Origin: Actinoplanes sichuanensis | GTDB lineage: Bacteria; Actinomycetota; Actinomycetes; Mycobacteriales; Micromonosporaceae | Reading direction: 5' to 3' | Assembly: GCF_033097365.1 (NCBI RefSeq) | Contig: NZ_AP028461.1 | Coordinates: 11,497,501-11,561,500, forward strand | DNA: 64,000 nt | Part shown: in pieces, positions 42,592 to 49,948 of the stretch | Layout of the letters: each line of letters begins with the position of its first letter | How positions within the stretch are numbered: the stretch's first letter is position 1 | Notes under the pieces: model-generated | Seen by the model: only the letters and a program-made list of their open reading frames with translations | Databases searched by the model: none | Told to the model about the DNA's origin: nothing | Made by a program: the position numbers and the translations under genes

Positions 42592-43056
42592 GTGAAGATT
42601 CGCCGTGCCACCCCCGCCGACGTCGACGAACTCGTCCGCCTCCGCGCGATCCTGCTGCGGACCTTCCCGGGCCGCGCCTGGAACGACGACTGGCGCGAAC
42701 CGGCCCGCGCCTCCCTGCTGCGCCGCCTCGCCGCACCCGAGCCGACGCTCGCGGCCTTCGTCGTCGAGGATGCGGACGGCCCGGGGCTCGCCGCCTGCGC
42801 GGTGGGAGTCATCGACGAGCATCTGGGCAACCTGTACAGCCCCGACGGTCGGGTCGGCTACGTCTTCAACGTGGTCACCGACCCCGGCGCCCGCCGCCGT
42901 GGATATTCCCGCGCCTGCGTGACGGCGCTCCTGGACTGGTTCCGCGACCAGGGCGTCCGCGTCGCGGACCTGAAGGCCTCGCCGGACGGCGAGCCGCTCT
43001 ACACGTCGCTGGGGTTCACCCGCACGTCCGACCCCGCGATGCGCCTTCGTCTTTGA
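42592..43056 (+). CDS. GNAT-family N-acetyltransferase
   Basis: 154 aa, GTG start, divergent from marR. GNAT fold: MKIRRATPADVDELVRLRAILL, then VGYVFNVVTDPGARRRGYSRACVTALLDW (acetyl-CoA loop with R-R-G-Y/x-G/A), DLKASPDGEPLYTSLGFTRT. Acetyl-CoA-dependent transfer to an unknown amine. It shares the intergenic region with the MarR operators, so it may be under the same control. A TAGGGT box 6 nt before the GTG suggests leaderless expression. Confidence 0.88.
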   Translation: MKIRRATPADVDELVRLRAILLRTFPGRAWNDDWREPARASLLRRLAAPEPTLAAFVVEDADGPGLAACAVGVIDEHLGNLYSPDGRVGYVFNVVTDPGARRRGYSRACVTALLDWFRDQGVRVADLKASPDGEPLYTSLGFTRTSDPAMRLRL

Positions 43057-43088
43057 TTCGGTACGGCCACCCGCACTACCGTGACGCG

Positions 43089-43610
43089 GTGACCGAATTG
43101 ACCACCGTTCGTCTCCGTCTGCGCCCGTTCACCTCCGGAGACGTCCAGGCCGTCCACGCCTACGCGAGCGACCCCGAGGTGACCCGCTACATGGACTGGG
43201 GCCCGAACACCCCGGCCGAGTCGGAGGCGTTCGTGGCCGAGGCGGCCGCCCCGGCCGACGGCGTGCAGCCGTTCGCCATCGAGCACGAGGGGCACCTGAT
43301 CGGCGCCGTCGAACTCCGCGTCACCGGTCGCACCCACGCGCGCGGCGAGTTCGGTTACACCCTGGCCCGCTCCGCCTGGGGTCGGGGTTTCGCCACCGAG
43401 GCGGCGACCGCGGTGCTGGCCTACGCCTTCGATCGGGTCGGCCTGCACCGGGTGGCCGCCACCTGCGACCCGGCCAACACCGCCTCCCGCCGGGTCCTGG
43501 AGAAGGCCGGCCTCACCTACGAGGGCCACCTCAAGGACTACCTGCGCATCCGGGGCGAGTGGCGGGACCGCCTGCTCTACGCCGCGCTGTCTACGCGGCC
43601 GGCGTGTTGA
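43089..43610 (+). CDS. GNAT acetyltransferase, RimJ/RimL-like
   Basis: 173 aa from GTG 43089, with TACCGT ending 6 nt upstream and no ribosome binding site; an upstream in-frame TTG at 43053 would add 12 residues foreign to the family. TVRLRLRPFTSGDVQAVHAYASDPEVTRYM at the start, GEFGYTLARSAWGRGFATEA with the acetyl-CoA loop, and HRVAATCDPANTASRRVLEKAGLTYEGHL are typical of RimJ-type enzymes and of resistance acetylases. Substrate may be a protein N terminus or a small amine. Its 3-prime end overlaps the convergent Clp-N gene by 20 bp. Confidence 0.92.
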   Translation: MTELTTVRLRLRPFTSGDVQAVHAYASDPEVTRYMDWGPNTPAESEAFVAEAAAPADGVQPFAIEHEGHLIGAVELRVTGRTHARGEFGYTLARSAWGRGFATEAATAVLAYAFDRVGLHRVAATCDPANTASRRVLEKAGLTYEGHLKDYLRIRGEWRDRLLYAALSTRPAC

Positions 43611-44208
43611 GCGACTGGGTGAGCCGCTCGCGGGCCAGGTCGAAGTCGACGCCGCGCTCGGCCAGGATCAGCATCGCCAGGCCCTGACCCTCACGCAGGA
43701 TGCCCAGTGCGATGTGCTCCGGCGCGATGAAGTTGTGTTTGAGCCGGATCGCCTCGCGCAGCGACAACTCCAGGACCTTCTTGTTACGTGCCGAGAACGG
43801 CCGGTGCCCGGCCGCGGCCGGGGTGAGTCGCCCGAAGATGCCCTTCCTCTTCGGCGCGGGTCGGGGCAGCCGCAGTGTCCCGGCCCCGAAGTTCTCCTCG
43901 ATGGCGGCCCGCACCGCGTCCAGGTCGATGCCGATCGACTTGAGGGCCGCGGCGTCCTCGGCATCCCGGTCGGCGATCTCGGCGGCCTCACTCCGGTCTC
44001 CGACGTGCCTGATGATCGCCTCTCGGACGTAGGTCTCGTCGACCTCGCCCGCGGCTCCCCGGAACGCCTCCCGCACCGCGCCGTTCTCGGCGGCGACCAG
44101 CGAGAACAGGGTGTGCTCGGTGCCGATCGTCTCGTGGCCGAGCAGCCGGGCCCGCTCCTGGGCGCCGATCACGGTCTCGCGGGCGGCCTTGGTGAATCGC
44201 TCGAACAT
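43591..44208 (-). CDS. Clp N-terminal domain protein without ATPase module
   Basis: 205 aa. Two Clp-N repeats: residues 1-50 (FERFTKAARETVIGAQERARLLGHETIGTEH-type, first half) and about 135-200 (FSARNKKVLELSLREAIRLKHNFIAPEHIALGIL). In ClpA/ClpC this domain binds substrates and adaptors such as ClpS or McsB. Here no AAA+ domain follows, so it cannot unfold proteins alone; it might act as a decoy, adaptor or sensor. It is translated just after a small HTH protein (1-bp gap), and this two-gene unit recurs in actinomycetes. Confidence 0.9.
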   Translation of the reverse strand: MFERFTKAARETVIGAQERARLLGHETIGTEHTLFSLVAAENGAVREAFRGAAGEVDETYVREAIIRHVGDRSEAAEIADRDAEDAAALKSIGIDLDAVRAAIEENFGAGTLRLPRPAPKRKGIFGRLTPAAAGHRPFSARNKKVLELSLREAIRLKHNFIAPEHIALGILREGQGLAMLILAERGVDFDLARERLTQSLNTPAA

Positions 44209-44209
44209 C

Positions 44210-44446
44210 TCAGTCCTCCCGTGGATCCGGCATCGGCAGTAGCCGGGCGTGTTTCTTGTGCACGCCCTGGCGGGTCACTTCGAGCGCGTCGGCGATCTCC
44301 TGCCAGGACCAGCCTTTGGCCCGGGCGTTCGCCACCTGTAGGCGCTCCAGTCCCTCCAGGAGACGGCGCAGTGCCACCACCGCACGGAGCCCGACCCGCG
44401 GATCGGTGCTGCCGGCGGCGGCGGCGAGATCGGTAGCTTCGGTCAT
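44210..44446 (-). CDS. small helix-turn-helix DNA-binding protein
   Basis: 78 aa, ATG. The C-terminal half is an HTH: LQVANARAKGWSWQEIADALEVTRQGVHKKHARLL, typical of short actinobacterial regulators paired with Clp-N proteins. N-terminal helix (RVGLRAVVALRRLLEGLE) probably dimerises. It is expected to bind the two 16-bp palindromes over its own promoter and so to autoregulate the operon with the Clp-N protein, which could act as its effector (inference). Confidence 0.9.
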   Translation of the reverse strand: MTEATDLAAAAGSTDPRVGLRAVVALRRLLEGLERLQVANARAKGWSWQEIADALEVTRQGVHKKHARLLPMPDPRED

Positions 44447-44449
44447 GAC

Positions 44450-44492
44450 GTCAACTTACGTTGACAGATTCGTCGTGTCAACGTGAGTTGAC
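44450..44492. promoter_or_regulatory. leaderless HTH/Clp-N promoter with two palindromic operators
   Basis: Two 16-bp palindromes GTCAAC-n4-GTTGAC lie at 44450-44465 and 44477-44492, centres 27 bp apart. On the minus strand the promoter reads TTGACA (44476-44481), 17-nt spacer, TAAGTT (44453-44458), then 6 nt to the ATG, so the mRNA would begin at the start codon. One operator covers the -10 and start, the other the -35: a clear repression layout. Confidence 0.85.
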
Positions 44493-44498
44493 GAGAAA

Positions 44499-44529
44499 GG
44501 GCTCTGTGGGGGATGACCCCACAGAGCCC
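44499..44529 (-). terminator. rho-independent terminator of the DUF3072 gene
   Basis: Perfect 13-bp stem GGGCTCTGTGGGG / CCCCACAGAGCCC with a 5-nt loop, 16 bp after the stop of the DUF3072 gene. Minus-strand transcript continues with TTTCT. The TTCTT on the other side would also allow function on the plus strand. Confidence 0.85.
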
Positions 44530-44545
44530 TTCTTCGGAACGCGGA

Positions 44546-44749
44546 TCAGGCGCCGCGGCCGGTCTTCTCCTGCAGTTCGTCGATCTTGCGGGACGCGTCC
44601 GCCTTGGTCAGCCCCTCGGGTACGTCCTCGTGTGCCTCGGTGGCGAGAGTGTGCAGGTAGGACTCCTGCGCACCGGTGGCCGGCTCGTCGCCGGTGGTCC
44701 AGTCCTGCGGGTCCTTGATGGCATTGCCGGCGTTCGTCTGATCGGTCAT
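44546..44749 (-). CDS. DUF3072 family protein
   Basis: 67 aa, ATG. NAIKDPQDWTTGDEPATGAQESYLHTLATEA, then VPEGLTKADASRKIDELQEKTGR, is the complete DUF3072 pattern: a small acidic, soluble protein ending in a SAP-like helix (LTKADASRKIDEL). The role is unknown; it is widespread in actinomycetes and other soil bacteria. It stands alone with its own strong terminator downstream. Confidence 0.92.
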   Translation of the reverse strand: MTDQTNAGNAIKDPQDWTTGDEPATGAQESYLHTLATEAHEDVPEGLTKADASRKIDELQEKTGRGA

Positions 44750-44841
44750 GACGCCGTCCTTCCCGGTCGCGTGAGTCGAACGCCTGTGCCATTACCCGTG
44801 CGCCCCGCGTTCATGCCGGAGATCACCCGTCGGAGACGCGG

Positions 44842-44869
44842 AGAGGCCGGCCCCGAAGGGTCGGCCTCT
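44842..44869. terminator. bidirectional hairpin between DUF3072 and VOC genes
   Basis: AGAGGCCGGCCC / GGGTCGGCCTCT stem (12 bp with one G-U type mismatch) closed by a CGAA tetraloop, 30 bp after the stop of the VOC gene on the minus strand. No long T-tract. Confidence 0.65.
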
Positions 44870-44899
44870 TCCGAGAACGTGCTGCGAAACGTGCCCTGA

Positions 44900-45676
44900 T
44901 CAGTCCCAGGCGGGCAGGGTGCCGAGGGAGACGGTCAGCTCGACCGGGTGGTGCACCGGCGCGGCGACCGTGAACCGGGTGCCGAACGGGTCACGCAGCT
45001 CGGCGAGGGCGGTCAGCCCGGCCTCTGACGGCTCCATGATCACCGCGCCGCCGAGGCGCTCGCAGTGGTCGGCCGCGGCCTGGATGTCCTCGACCTGGAA
45101 GGCCGCCCGCCACCAGGCGCCACGGTAACCCGGGGCGAGACCGGCGACGGCGTCGTGGGCCTGGTTCAGCCACTCGCCGGAGCCGAACTGCTGGTTGAGC
45201 AGCCAACCGAACGCCGAGCCGTAGAAGCGGGCCGCGCCGTCCGGGTCGTCGGTGATGAGTTCCGGCCACGACATCGTGCCCGGTTCGCCGCCGGCCTGCG
45301 CGCCGGCGAAGTCGTGCGCCTGCCACAGGCCGATGATGGCGCCGTTCGGGTCGGCGACGATCGCGCGTCGCCCGCCGTGCGCCTCGGTCGGGTGGCTCAG
45401 GCAGTGGCCGCCGGACAGGGCGACCTGCTCGAGTGTCTCCTCGAGGTCGGGCGTGCTCAGGTGGGTGAGCCAGCCGTCCGGCCGGTCGAACTGACTGCGG
45501 GTGAGGCCGGCGACAGCACGCCCCCCGAGCTTGAACCGATCACCCGCCGACTCCCAGCCAAACAACTCTCCGTAGAACTGTGCCGCGCGTGCGGGGTCCG
45601 CACTCGCCAGTTCCACCCAGCAAGGTGTCAAGGGTGCATAGCCTCTGATCCGCATGAGCCGCTCCATGGTGGACAT
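44900..45676 (-). CDS. two-domain VOC (glyoxalase/bleomycin-resistance fold) protein
   Basis: 258 aa. Two VOC modules: residues 10-125 (PCWVELASADPARAAQFYGELFGW, FKLGGRAVAGL, ATVADPNGAIIGLWQ-like) and 135-255 (SWPELITDDPDGAARFYGSAFGW, WWRAAFQVEDIQAAADHCERLGG, LRDPFGTRFTVAAP). This tandem form is common in actinomycetes, often annotated as hydrolase or glyoxalase; metal ligands differ between the halves and the substrate is unknown. A strikingly AT-rich palindrome lies 71 bp upstream. AAGG lies 8 nt before the ATG. Confidence 0.88.
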   Translation of the reverse strand: MSTMERLMRIRGYAPLTPCWVELASADPARAAQFYGELFGWESAGDRFKLGGRAVAGLTRSQFDRPDGWLTHLSTPDLEETLEQVALSGGHCLSHPTEAHGGRRAIVADPNGAIIGLWQAHDFAGAQAGGEPGTMSWPELITDDPDGAARFYGSAFGWLLNQQFGSGEWLNQAHDAVAGLAPGYRGAWWRAAFQVEDIQAAADHCERLGGAVIMEPSEAGLTALAELRDPFGTRFTVAAPVHHPVELTVSLGTLPAWD

Positions 45677-45746
45677 CCCCAGTTACCTTCGTACTCTACG
45701 GCACTGATAACGCTTCGTCACCACCAGCCGGTTCATTGTCTGGTTT

Positions 45747-45767
45747 AGAGCAGTTTTAAACTACTCT
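45747..45767. promoter_or_regulatory. AT-rich 21-bp palindrome upstream of the VOC gene
   Basis: Arms AGAGCAGTTT and AAACTACTCT around a central T match as inverted repeats in 9 of 10 positions. It covers the stop codon of the antiporter gene (45761-45763) and lies 71 bp before the VOC ATG. In this GC-rich context it could be an operator for the VOC gene or an AT-rich terminator stem for the antiporter operon. Confidence 0.6.
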
Positions 45768-47020
45768 TGGTAAGCATGTGTGTGATCCAGGTGACGCATC
45801 ACCGGTGTTGCGGCTACACCGTGCAGCACTACGGACACGACGACGACGAATGCCGCGGTCGCCCAGAGGAGCGGTTCGTTCGGGAAATCGGCATGTGTCA
45901 CTGCATACGCTAGGTAATAGAACGTGCCGACACCACGGATACCGAACGTGGCGATCACCCAGTGTTCCGACGGGCGCCCGGGGGCACCTCGCAGAGCGGC
46001 GAAAGCGGCCAGCGGACGGACCACGAAGATCAGCGCGAGACCGGCCAGGGCGGCCGGCAGGGTGAGCGGCGCCAGCAGGCCGCCGACCACGGCGCCACCC
46101 AGAAGAAGCAGCAGGAGTACGGTCAACAGCCGCTCGATCTGCTCGGCGAAATCGTGCAACACCTGGTGGTACTCATGGGACCGCTCGGCCGCCCGGATCG
46201 CCCGCGCCGCCACGAACACGGCCAGGAAACCGTAGCCGCCGGCCACCTCGACCAGCCCGTACGCCAGAAAGGTCGCCGCCAGGGCCTGAAAACCCTCGGA
46301 ATGCCGGGCCAGCCGCAACGAGTCCCGTTCGACCCGGAAGAACAGTCTGCCGAGAAGCTTCCCGATCACGATGCCGCCGACCAGCCCGACCGCACCCTTG
46401 TAGACGACGTCGGTCAGCACCCACCCGCCGAGCCAGCCGGCCGGATCCAGTCCGTGCGCCGCGATCGCGATGGCCGCGTACACGAACGGGAACGCCAGCC
46501 CGTCGTTCAGCCCCGCCTCGGACGTGAGCGCGAACCGTACCTCGTCCTCCGAATCCTCCTCGTCGGTCGGCTCGCCGACCTGCACATCCGCCGCCAGCAC
46601 CGGATCGGTCGGCGCCATCGCCGCGCCCAGCAGCAACGCCGACGCCGGCACCAACCCGGCCCACCACCAGCCGAGCAGGGCCACCGCCGCGATCGTCACC
46701 GGCATCGCGATCACCAGCAGCCGGATCGTCGACGCCCACCGGCGCCGCCCGAACGGCCTGTCGATCTTCAGCCCGGCACCCATCAGCGCCACGATCACGC
46801 ACACCTCGGTGAGGTGCTCGGTCAGCTTCGGATGGGCCAGCGGATCGGCCTCCGGCAGGCCCAGTGGCAACCCGAAGAGCAGCAGGCCCAACCCGAGGAA
46901 CGCCATCGGCATGGACAGCGGCCGGCGCTCCAACACCCGGGGGAGGATCCCGGCAAGCAGGGCACCCAGGCCGAACAGGGCGAACAGCACATCGGACACC
47001 GGTATGCCCGGGAAAATCAT
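45761..47020 (-). CDS. cation/proton antiporter (CPA1-type)
   Basis: 419 aa, ATG overlapping the phosphatase stop (ATGA). About 12 membrane segments. LGAAMAPTDPVLAADVQVG and TSEAGLNDGLAFPFVYAA contain the Asp pair (ND-like) of CPA1/KefB-type exchangers; GIRGVGTFYYLAYAV near the end corresponds to the conserved GxRG helix. An acidic cytoplasmic loop (PTDEEDSEDEVRF) sits between the two. It should export Na+ or K+ in exchange for protons. Being translationally coupled to a regulator phosphatase of the sigma-factor control type is unusual and suggests a salt/pH stress unit. Confidence 0.9.
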   Translation of the reverse strand: MIFPGIPVSDVLFALFGLGALLAGILPRVLERRPLSMPMAFLGLGLLLFGLPLGLPEADPLAHPKLTEHLTEVCVIVALMGAGLKIDRPFGRRRWASTIRLLVIAMPVTIAAVALLGWWWAGLVPASALLLGAAMAPTDPVLAADVQVGEPTDEEDSEDEVRFALTSEAGLNDGLAFPFVYAAIAIAAHGLDPAGWLGGWVLTDVVYKGAVGLVGGIVIGKLLGRLFFRVERDSLRLARHSEGFQALAATFLAYGLVEVAGGYGFLAVFVAARAIRAAERSHEYHQVLHDFAEQIERLLTVLLLLLLGGAVVGGLLAPLTLPAALAGLALIFVVRPLAAFAALRGAPGRPSEHWVIATFGIRGVGTFYYLAYAVTHADFPNEPLLWATAAFVVVVSVVLHGVAATPVMRHLDHTHAYQE

Positions 47021-49176
47021 GCCCGCGCTTTACCCGCCAAGAGCATCTCGAACCACACCGTCGATCCGCGCACCGTCGGGTCGGTGCCCCACGAGTCGCT
47101 GAGCTCCTCGATCAACCCGAGACCACGGCCCCGGCTGGCCAGCGTGTCGGCGTGCGCCCGGATCACACTGCCCCGGGTGCCGGTGTCGGCCACCGACACC
47201 AGGAGCCGCTCCGCATTCAGGTCGATGTGCACCTGCGCCGGGGTCCCGGCGTGCAACAGGGCATTCGTGGTCAGCTCGCTGGTGCACAGGATCGCCGCGC
47301 CGATCACCGGCTCCGGCACACTCCACTCACGCAGCCGCGTCGTCATCCACTGCCGCACCCGGCTCGGGCTGGTCGGCTCGGCGGCCACCTGCAACGTCGC
47401 CGACCGGCTCATCGCCAGCGCGTGCTCCACAGCCAGCACCGCCACGTCGTCGTCGGTGGTGCCGGGCACCGCGGCCGTCGCCAGCGAGCACATGTTGCGC
47501 GGATCGCCGCTCGGCGACGCGGCCGCCGCCGCGACCAGCGCGTCCAGCCCGTCGTTGAGCGGCCGGTCACGGCGCTCCACCACGCCGTCGCTGAACATCA
47601 GGATCGTGTCGCCCGGCTCCAGTCGCACCGCGCCGGTCTGCCAGCGGCCGCCCAGACCCAGCGGGGCGCCCGGCGGAACCTTGACCAGCTCGGCGGTGGC
47701 CGGCTCACCGGACCGCCCGACCCGGCGCAGCACCGGCGGCGGATGACCCGCACTGGCCAGCGTGATCGAACCGTCGGTGGGGTCGAGCACCCCATACACC
47801 ACGGTCACGAAGATCTCCTCGTTACGCGACTCCGCGCCCAACGAGCCGACCAGCCGGTCCAGCCCGGCCAGCACACTCGGCGGCGAGGGATCGGTCAGCG
47901 CCATCGCCCGCAGCGCGGCCCGAACCTGGCCCATCACCGCGGCGGCCCGCACATCGTGCCCGGCCACGTCACCGAGAACCATCGCCAGCCGACCGTCGAC
48001 CAGGTGGAACGCGTCGTAGAAGTCGCCACCGGCGGCGTTGCCGTCGACACCCACGTCGTAACGTGCCGCGATCCGGAACGTGTCCAGCTCGGGCAGGTGC
48101 TCGGGAAGCATGCTGCGCTGCAGCAACTGCGCCGTACCGTGTTGGGCCTCGAACCGCCGGGCGCGCTCGGCCGCCTGCGCCACCAGCTCGGCCGCGGCCG
48201 TCAGCAGCGCCCGCTCGGCCGGCAGCCAGGCGTGCGCCCGACGGAAACCGACGGTCAGCGCGCCCCGCAGCGACGGCGTCCGCAACGGCAGGGCGGCCAG
48301 CGACCGGACCCGGCGCTCATGCCGGTCCGAGGCGACCGCCGCGAGCGGCTCACCATCGGCGACGAACGTGGCCCGCCCGGTCTCCGCCGCCGCCACCGCG
48401 GGCGCCGCCGGATCGGCACTGATCCGCCGCCAGACCGGTGGCAGCCGCTCGTCGACCTCGTCGAGCATCTCGCCGCGAATGCGGCGGACATAGCGATAGG
48501 CCAGGCCTTCGTCGACGGCCAGGACACAATGATCAAGATCAAAAGATGCCATGGCGTACGTCAGGACGACCCGCGTGACATCGTCGATGGTCAGTGCGCC
48601 GGCCAGTCGAGCGGTCAGCTCGCCGAGGCTCTGCAGCCGGTGGATCACGTGCGTGGTCTCGGCCGCCACCGTGAGCACCCCGGCCACCGCGCCCCGAGAG
48701 GTGCGGATCACCGAGTGGCCCCGGGTGTAGAAGGCCGGCTCGGTGCGACCCGGCGCGAACTGCACCTGGCTCTCCGGCTCCAGGATCGACCGGCCGGTCC
48801 GGTGCACCTGCTGGATCACGTCACCCAGACCCGGCTGCTCCCACGCGGCGCCGAACGCCGTGGCCGCCGGCCGGCCCAGCGCCGCCGGATGCAGCGCGTC
48901 GAGGACCTCGGCGTAGGCGTCGTTGTAGATGACCACACCATCGTCACCGACGGTCAGCAGCATCGGAACGGGGGAGGCGAGGGCCAACTCGACCGCGGCG
49001 CGGACCGCCGGATCCCACCCGGTGATCGGGCCGAGTGAGGTGGCCGACCAGTCGAAAGCGTGCACCAGGGCGGAACAGCCCAGGCCGGTGTGCTGCGCAC
49101 CGGCCGCCTGCACGGGCAGCGTGGTGATCAGCGACGGATGACGACCACCCGCCCCGAAACCTCCCGACCCCACCAT
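47017..49176 (-). CDS. PAS-GAF-SpoIIE phosphatase-HATPase multidomain stress regulator
   Basis: 719 aa, GTG or ATG-equivalent start at 49176. Domains: PAS-like about 40-165 (LLTVGDDGVVIYNDAYAEVL), GAF about 190-345, PP2C/SpoIIE about 370-565 (NAAGGDFYDAF, LGDVAGHDVRAAAVMGQ, ASAGHPPPVLRR, LMFSDGVVERRDR, DDDVAVLAV), and an RsbW-type HATPase about 585-705 (LCTSELTTNALLHAG, VADTGTRG, GRGLGLIEELSDSWG). Proteins with this layout dephosphorylate anti-anti-sigma factors and/or carry a kinase-like anti-sigma module. No STAS protein or sigma factor is adjacent. It is co-transcribed with a cation/proton antiporter, so osmotic or pH signalling is a fair guess. Confidence 0.92.
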   Translation of the reverse strand: MVGSGGFGAGGRHPSLITTLPVQAAGAQHTGLGCSALVHAFDWSATSLGPITGWDPAVRAAVELALASPVPMLLTVGDDGVVIYNDAYAEVLDALHPAALGRPAATAFGAAWEQPGLGDVIQQVHRTGRSILEPESQVQFAPGRTEPAFYTRGHSVIRTSRGAVAGVLTVAAETTHVIHRLQSLGELTARLAGALTIDDVTRVVLTYAMASFDLDHCVLAVDEGLAYRYVRRIRGEMLDEVDERLPPVWRRISADPAAPAVAAAETGRATFVADGEPLAAVASDRHERRVRSLAALPLRTPSLRGALTVGFRRAHAWLPAERALLTAAAELVAQAAERARRFEAQHGTAQLLQRSMLPEHLPELDTFRIAARYDVGVDGNAAGGDFYDAFHLVDGRLAMVLGDVAGHDVRAAAVMGQVRAALRAMALTDPSPPSVLAGLDRLVGSLGAESRNEEIFVTVVYGVLDPTDGSITLASAGHPPPVLRRVGRSGEPATAELVKVPPGAPLGLGGRWQTGAVRLEPGDTILMFSDGVVERRDRPLNDGLDALVAAAAASPSGDPRNMCSLATAAVPGTTDDDVAVLAVEHALAMSRSATLQVAAEPTSPSRVRQWMTTRLREWSVPEPVIGAAILCTSELTTNALLHAGTPAQVHIDLNAERLLVSVADTGTRGSVIRAHADTLASRGRGLGLIEELSDSWGTDPTVRGSTVWFEMLLAGKARA

Positions 49177-49329
49177 GCGGAAAGCCTATCCCGTGTGGTC
49201 CGTTTGTACGATGCCCCACCGGCCGTCCGTCCGGTTATTGACCGTTCTCCGGTACGGCTTCGAGATTACTGCTGAGGACGATTCACGCTTGCCCTCACCC
49301 TGCGTGAGCGGCGGCTACGCGATGAGAAC

Positions 49330-49360
49330 TTGGTCAGTGGAACGGTCGCGGACCTATAGT
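49330..49360 (+). promoter_or_regulatory. leaderless promoter of the 151-aa membrane protein gene
   Basis: TATAGT at 49355-49360 ends 7 nt before the GTG at 49368. TTGGTC at 49330-49335 could be the -35, although the 19-nt spacer is long. Confidence 0.55.
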
Positions 49361-49367
49361 CGCCGCC

Positions 49368-49823
49368 GTGATCGAACCGCTGCACGGTGTGACACGTGAC
49401 ACCGCCGGACCCGGACAGCCGGCCGGCCATCCGCGTGCCACCTTCGGGAACACGCCCCGGACCTCCTCGTATGTCGCGTCTCGGGGCCCGTCCTTCGGGG
49501 CCGCGCATGGTCCGTCTTCCGGTGCCTCGCCCTTCTCGTCGCATGTGGCGGGGCCGCTGCCCAGTCGGCAGGCCGCGCCGCCCGCCGGACCCGATGTCCA
49601 GGACCAGCGGTATGCGGCGCTGGCGGCCTGGTCGGCCTCGGCCGAGACGATCACGATGGCCGCGGTCGAGGCGGGACCCGGGTCGGCGTACCCCCGGAAG
49701 GTTTGGGAGAACCCGGAACCGGAAGTGCGTCGCCATGCCGTGCCCGCGAACCGCGTCGCTCTTCTTCTCGCCGTTCTCGCCGCCGCCGGAATCCTCGCCG
49801 TCCTGGTCGCCGGGCTTTCCTAG
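49368..49823 (+). CDS. Pro/Ser-rich protein with a C-terminal membrane anchor
   Basis: 151 aa, GTG start with a TATAGT box 7 nt upstream and no ribosome binding site (leaderless). Residues 1-85 are low-complexity Pro/Ser/Gly (GPSFGAAHGPSSGASPFS). Residues about 88-110 form a helix (YAALAAWSASAETITMAAVEAG). One membrane segment closes the protein (RVALLLAVLAAAGILAVLVAGL), so it is a tail-anchored type with a cytoplasmic N part. No family recognised. It is the first of a set of repeat-rich membrane proteins. Function unknown. Confidence 0.65.
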   Translation: MIEPLHGVTRDTAGPGQPAGHPRATFGNTPRTSSYVASRGPSFGAAHGPSSGASPFSSHVAGPLPSRQAAPPAGPDVQDQRYAALAAWSASAETITMAAVEAGPGSAYPRKVWENPEPEVRRHAVPANRVALLLAVLAAAGILAVLVAGLS

Positions 49824-49948
49824 CCCGTCCCGCCGGCATGCGGGGGTATGCCGCTTTGTGCAGGGGCGGGCCCGAATGTCGGAGGGGCGTGGTACTCCTG
49901 CGGTGAGGCGGTGGCCGACGGTCCGCCTCGCCGAGTCAGGGAGGACGG

